The position numbers and the translations under genes are program-made. The notes beneath the pieces were generated by a model. The model was not told the origin of the DNA, made no database searches, and saw only the letters and a program-made list of their open reading frames with translations. Shown here piece after piece: positions 59,995-64,000 of a DNA stretch of 64,000 bases. The first letter of the stretch is position 1. Every line of letters starts with the position of its first letter. This stretch comes from Aureococcus anophagefferens (Eukaryota > Sar > Pelagophyceae > Pelagomonadales > Pelagomonadaceae). Location of the stretch: positions 151,700 to 215,699 of the forward strand of contig NW_008705592.1 in the NCBI RefSeq assembly GCF_000186865.1, written 5' to 3'.

Positions 59995-60570
59995 CTAGTC
60001 CGCGGCGACGTCGACGTCCGCGGCGTCGACGGCGCCGAGGAGCGCCTCGACGCGCGGCGCGAGGTCCCGCGGGTGCGCGTTCTCGTGCGCCTCGACGGCG
60101 CCGTCGCGCGACACCAAAAAGTAGGCGCCGAAGTTCCACGAAATCTTGCACGGCGCCTCCCGCTTCAGGTACGAGAAGACGGGGTCGACGGCCGCGCCGG
60201 AGACGTCGCACTTACGCATGAGATTGAAGGCGCCGACGGCCGACGCGTCGCCGAGCGCCGGGTCCAGGAAACCCCTGGACCGCGCAAAGGCCTTGATCTC
60301 CGATTCGGCGCCCGGCTCCTGGCCCATGAACTGGTTGCACGGGAAGCCGACGATCGCGAGGCCGCGGCCCGAGAACTGCGCGCCGAGCTTCGCGAGGCCC
60401 TTGTAGTGGCTGTTCGTCTTGCCTCATCTCGACGCCAAATTCGTGACGCAGACGACCTGGCCGCGGAAGGCCGAGAAGCGCACCTCCGCGCCGTCGATGT
60501 CCTCGCTCATGAGGTCGTGGAACCCGCCGACGTGCGCGCAGGGCGGCTCCTTGCTCGCGAAGACGCCCAT
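59995..60570 (-). CDS. GPX: Selenocysteine-containing glutathione peroxidase
   Basis: 192 codons with an in-frame TGA at 60424-60426 in the context NLASR-U-GKTNSHY, exactly where family members have selenocysteine or cysteine. The rest of the catalytic tetrad is present: Gln in FPCNQFMGQEPG, and Trp-Asn in ISWNFGAYFL. MGVFASKEPPC is the start. The enzyme reduces hydroperoxides with thiols. A SECIS hairpin follows the stop. A TGA read as stop would leave a 110-codon remnant, but the frame on both sides is intact family sequence. Confidence 0.93.
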
Positions 60571-61591
60571 GGTCCGCGCGACTCTGGAGAGCAGCTTCGC
60601 AATGGTGGCGGCGCTGGCGCTGGCGCTCTGCGACGACGATGATGACGACGACGATGATGACGAGGTCCGCGGAAGACTCTGCCGGCTAAGCTAAAGTTAA
60701 CCGGTTCAAAGAGCAGCGAAGCCGTGAAGTTTTTACGTCACGGCATCGCCTCGCTCCGGGCTCGGACGCGCGATGCAGCGGTTCCAGGACTTGGCGCGGC
60801 GCTCGGTCTGTGGACCATGTCGCGCCTTGGGCCCGGCTGCGAGTCGCTCGGGAAAGACCATCGGTCGAAGGCGAGCAACTTAGTTCGCGTCGGGACAGCC
60901 CGTGGATGACGAGAACGGCCATTAACGGTGAGGGGCGACCGACGAGGGGCCCAACTTAGTTCCAGGGGGCGTTTGGTGCGAACAACTTCGAAGAAACACC
61001 CCCTGGAATGTCGCTCCCGAGGGGGCTGTCCGGGTTTGTTCGCACATACGGCCTCATGCATTGCGCGGTGAGCACCGTGTCGCCCACGGCGCCGCGCGCC
61101 TCCCGGAGCCGGTGAGGTGATCTCGATCAAATCCGCTCGAGCCGAAGAGCTGCCGCGAGGGCATCTGATCGCCCTCATAACGAACGATTCCCGACGCTCT
61201 GTGACTCGAAGGGGAACGAAAGTCGGGTCGGGGGAAGCTGCCCCGCCCCATTCCACCCCCTGGGGCTGCCCGTTTGCGTCGCCTCGCAATCGTCCGGATG
61301 TCGCGTCTTTTCATGTGCCTCACCCACATGTTTGCGGACCTCAAATCCACTGGGATCGTTGCACGTCGCTGCATATTCGAGGAGCGCGGGGTCCTCTAAG
61401 GTGGAGATTCCATCATCGGCCGCTGAAATGCTCGCACGAGAGACCGTCTCTTAGCTACGGATTACTGCATCATTGCTTCATAGATGTGCTTGTTCAACGA
61501 CGGCTCATTCGCAGCCGTAGCCGGTGGTGAATTGCCGCAGCACTTCACTCACACTTCATGAAGTCTTCGACAAAGAGGAGGCCAGCTCTTA
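60571..61591. other. 1-kb gene-free region with nested inverted repeats
   Basis: Contains a GAT/GAC-rich simple run (60639-60663) and, at 60962-61006, an imperfect hairpin CCAGGGGGCGTTT / AAACACCCCCTGG, with TGCGAACAA (60977-60985) repeated inverted as TTGTTCGCA at 61036-61044. GC is lower than in the genes. No protein or tRNA gene supported. Confidence 0.6.
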
Positions 61592-62620
61592 TTACACGGC
61601 GAAGCTGCCGCCCGCGTCCCCGACGTTGCGGCTCTTGAAGATGCGGACGAGGGCGTTGGTCACCGTCGACGGGACGACGTCCTTCTTGCGGCACGCGGCG
61701 CCGCACGTCGGGCACTCGTGGGACCGCTCGAAGGCCGCGTCGACGCAGCCCAGGCAGAAGATGTGGCCGCAGGGCAGGGCCGCGGCGTCGTCGAAGAGCG
61801 CGCCGCAGCGGCCGCAGGACAGCGTCGCCGCCATGCGCGCGAGCACCGCGCCGTCGACGCGGACCGGCGGCGGCGCGTCCGCGTCGTCCGGTGCGCGCGC
61901 CGCGGCGGGCGCGGCGTCGCCGCGCGCCGCGGCGGCCCAGAGCGCGCGGCCGTAGGCCGACGACGGGTTGCGGAGCGAGTTGCAGCGCCGCTTCACGTGC
62001 TGGTCCGTGCGGCCCGGGAGCCCCTGCGCGATGCGCGCCCACCTGCCGCCGTGGTCGACGTACGCGCGGAGGAGCGCCGCGTCCTCGGCGCGCGTCCACG
62101 GCGCGCGGCTCAGCGCCGGGTCGCACTGCTGCATCCACCGCTCGCGGCACTGCTTCGCGTTGCGGCCCGTTTCGTGGAACTCGCGAGCGACGGCCTGCCA
62201 GTCCGCGCCGCGGAGCTCCACGGCGCGCCGGAGGCGCCGGTCCTCGAAGGCGCTCCACTTGCGCCGCCGGTTCCGCTCGCGCGCCTCGGCGCCCGGGTCG
62301 TTGAGGTAGATGACGGGGCCGGGCCGCCGGCGCGGCGGCGACGCGTCCGTGAGCCCCGCGAGCAGGCCGATCGCGTCCTCGACGGTCGTCGCCGGCGGCG
62401 GCGCCGCGGGCGGCGGCGGCGGCGGCCGGGGCGGCCCCGGCTCCGGCCCCGGCTCCGGCCCCGGCTCCGGCCGGGCGACGCGCAGCTTCGTCGAGATCTC
62501 GACGTCCGAGTCGAGGCGCACGCGGAACTCCTCGTCGTTGATGCGCGCGATGATGATCCCCGAGGCGCCGCTGTGGGCGCCCTGGGTCAGGGCCACGCGG
62601 GCGCCGATGAGCTCGGACAT
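61592..62620 (-). CDS. KOW - Myb - Myb - RING finger protein
   Basis: 342 residues. N-terminal KOW-like strand pair (GARVALTQGAHSGASGIIIAR), a Pro/Gly linker with EPGPEPGPEPG, two Myb/SANT repeats (~118-220: KWSAFEDRRLRRAVEL...WQAVAREF, then PWTRAEDAALLRAYVDHGG.RWARIAQGLPGRTDQHVKRR), and a C-terminal C3HC4 RING (CGRCGALF ... LPCGHIFCLGC ... CPTCGAAC, ~265-310). This combines sequence-specific DNA binding with likely E3 ubiquitin ligase activity, suggesting a nuclear regulator that ubiquitinates chromatin or transcription proteins. I know of no named family with this order. Confidence 0.9.
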   Translation of the reverse strand: MSELIGARVALTQGAHSGASGIIIARINDEEFRVRLDSDVEISTKLRVARPEPGPEPGPEPGPPRPPPPPPAAPPPATTVEDAIGLLAGLTDASPPRRRPGPVIYLNDPGAEARERNRRRKWSAFEDRRLRRAVELRGADWQAVAREFHETGRNAKQCRERWMQQCDPALSRAPWTRAEDAALLRAYVDHGGRWARIAQGLPGRTDQHVKRRCNSLRNPSSAYGRALWAAAARGDAAPAAARAPDDADAPPPVRVDGAVLARMAATLSCGRCGALFDDAAALPCGHIFCLGCVDAAFERSHECPTCGAACRKKDVVPSTVTNALVRIFKSRNVGDAGGSFAV

Positions 62621-63955
62621 GGGCCGCGACGGCGCGTCGATGAGGCGTCGCCCCGACCCGACGAGTCGCGCGACCCGATGAGATTCTCGCGACTTGGCCG
62701 AGCTTGCCGCACCAGCTTACTTTTCCGATGCTATGGCTCGGCGCCCGCCCTGCGCGCGCCCCGGGCGGCGGGCCCCGGGCCCCGGTCGCGGTTGTCGCGG
62801 CCCCGGCGCGGTGTCCGCGGCCTGCGGCGCGCGCGGGGCAGCCCTCGTCGGCCCGTCGGCGGCGGCGGCGCGGGCCGGGCTGCCACACGGTGGCGGGTGC
62901 CGGGGCGAGGACTTCGGCGTCACTGCGGCGGCGCGCGGATGCTCCGACACCCTTTCCGGCGTCTGCGGCGGTCGGGTTCGCGCGTGGGGGCGCGGGGCGG
63001 CCCGGACGCCGCGGACTTTTTTTTGGGAATTTTAACGAATGCTCGCACCTGCTCAGGCGTGGCACCCTGGTTGGCTGGCGCCGGTGCGGCTTTGCTCTCT
63101 TCCCGCGGACCGATGCGGCGCTCGGGACGACGTGGCACTCTGACTGGCCGGCGCTGTTGGCTCTCGAAGACCTCCGGGCGGCCTTTGGCCCGCGGATTTT
63201 TTCTTTTCTTTTTTTTCTACGGGCCGGTGCGACACTCGGACAACACCAGGGTTTTTCAGCATGATTCTCATCATCACATGCTTTTTCCCCTAGTCCTCCG
63301 GAAGCGGCCCTCCAGAGCTGGAGCAAGGTCTTCCCGGGGGGTGCGGTGGCCTCGTCTTCCCAGCCTCGTGTCAAAGGACAAGGCTGTAGTCGACAAAGGG
63401 GCGGTGTCAATCCGGTTCCGCATCGTCGACGAGCTCCTGCCCAAGAGCACGATGCCGCCAGACGGCGGTCCCAGGTCGCGGACCGAGGTCCCGGCTGCGT
63501 ACGGACCCCTGAAGCGGTGATCCCCTCTGGGTGGCGGCGAACCGAGAAGGCCGCTCAAGTGAAAGGCGGGCGCCGGGGGGAACGTGGTTCTCTGACCCTG
63601 ACGGCGGCGTCGGCGCGGTGTCTAGAAACCTCGTGCGTTCTGGCCGTGTCCGGCGCCAATGCTGGATGGAAAACCGGACCCGCCCTGAGTATGGCATGTC
63701 CGCGCGGGCCGCGAAGCGAGTCCACGGACTGCGAGTGAGCCCCCGCGCGCCTGGCCCCTCGGAGCTAGATGCCAGCCCGGCCGCCCGTGGCGGTCGCGGC
63801 TAGGCTTGGAGTCCCAGTGCCGCAAGGCCTGGTGCCGCAAACCCCCCGGGTAGGCCCTCTAGCTGTTAACCTCTCCTAGCCTAGCCGCGGCCGTGCCGCG
63901 CGACGGTTCGGTCGGTTGGGTATGGCCTGAAGGCTGCCCCGGGGCGCTCACGATC
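62621..63955. other. Gene-poor region, 1.3 kb
   Basis: Mixed composition, with poly-T/pyrimidine runs near 63016-63024 and 63199-63216 and approximate short repeats (GTGGCACYCTG...TGGCYGGCG near 63059 and 63129). The right part is the 232-bp inverted repeat. No ORF with credible composition. Confidence 0.6.
63653..63884 (-). repeat. 232-bp inverted repeat, right copy
   Basis: Reverse complement of 58681-58912 with no mismatch found on base-by-base reading. Flanking bases differ immediately outside both ends. Confidence 0.95.
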
Positions 63956-64000
63956 ATGAACGTGTCCAAGCTCGACCGCCTGCGTCGCTCGTCGTCGTCG
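63956..64000 (+). CDS. Possible gene start cut by window edge
   Basis: ATG at 63956 opens MNVSKLDRLRRSSSS to the edge. Fifteen codons only; composition is plausible for a coding start but nothing else supports it. Confidence 0.2.
   Translation, partial: MNVSKLDRLRRSSSS

Noticed and set aside
60424..60426. Glutathione peroxidase as a pseudogene with a premature stop
   Set aside because: The TGA is at the catalytic position of selenoenzyme homologues, the frame is otherwise intact, and a SECIS-like hairpin follows the gene.
58670..63955. The segment between the inverted repeats as a single large autonomous transposon
   Set aside because: It holds ordinary cellular genes on both strands and no transposase; a composite or conversion origin fits better.

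Overview
The window is nuclear DNA of a compact, very GC-rich eukaryotic alga. A PsbQ-like protein with a stramenopile-style plastid presequence, a selenocysteine glutathione peroxidase with its own SECIS hairpin, mostly GC-AG introns, and many short transposon-like introns point to a pelagophyte such as Aureococcus anophagefferens. I infer the species from these traits; no search was run. About 36 protein genes are visible. Neighbours mostly alternate in strand. Convergent 3' ends lie from -4 to about 120 bp apart, and divergent starts share short promoters.

Layout. 1-2424: a receptor-like protein (coiled coil, leucine-rich repeats, kringle, one membrane helix) whose repeats are separated by near-identical 60-61 nt introns and which carries one frameshift. 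2826-2875: a 50-N assembly gap. 2896-6850: full-size ABCG transporter. 7095-9126: flavin monooxygenase. 9247-16472: dCMP deaminase, an unknown protein, a possible mitoribosomal protein, a coiled-coil protein, the KEOPS kinase Bud32 and a Lin0512-family protein. 16939-22111: a large SHAQKYF-Myb nuclear protein. 22644-32067: PsbQ-like protein, a Gfo/Idh/MocA dehydrogenase, a tiny acidic ORF, a sterol-desaturase-type oxidase, prolyl 4-hydroxylase, a zinc-ribbon protein, V-ATPase subunit D and adenylosuccinate synthetase. 32258-38858: a coiled-coil zinc-finger protein with four introners, a small basic protein and an MFSD5-type transporter. 39035-50144: ERdj3-type DnaJ, a Sec7-PH-PH ARF-GEF, a TPPP/p25 protein, two divergent DEAD-box helicases (one ROK1/DDX52-like), an RRB1/GRWD1-like ribosome assembly chaperone and a SAP-domain protein. 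50308-62620: GH43 glycosidase, a KOW-like repeat protein, PqiA-like membrane protein, OPT transporter, DGAT2-like acyltransferase, a degenerate metallo-beta-lactamase-fold protein, selenoprotein glutathione peroxidase and a KOW-Myb-Myb-RING protein. From 62621 to the end no convincing gene is seen apart from a possible start at the edge.

The main system is a set of 14 introner elements, non-autonomous DNA transposons that act as introns. Every copy lies inside coding sequence and is flanked by an 8-bp target-site duplication (TSD). In each, the upstream TSD copy supplies a GC or GT donor and the terminal inverted repeat supplies the CAG acceptor, so splicing restores the pre-insertion reading frame exactly. 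Two families (A, ends GGGCAG; B, ends TGTGTGCAAATC) have unrelated ends but share an internal core, CGTCCAAAAATCAGCC, closed by an inverted repeat whose arms change in a compensating way. Some copies are inserted antisense and still provide a consistent intron. Introners of this kind are known from Aureococcus and Micromonas; the shared hairpin core, the donor that evolved within a TSD, and the mixed-family gene deserve follow-up.

All functions are read from motifs by eye. Splice sites come from frame, TSD and motif consistency, not from transcripts.
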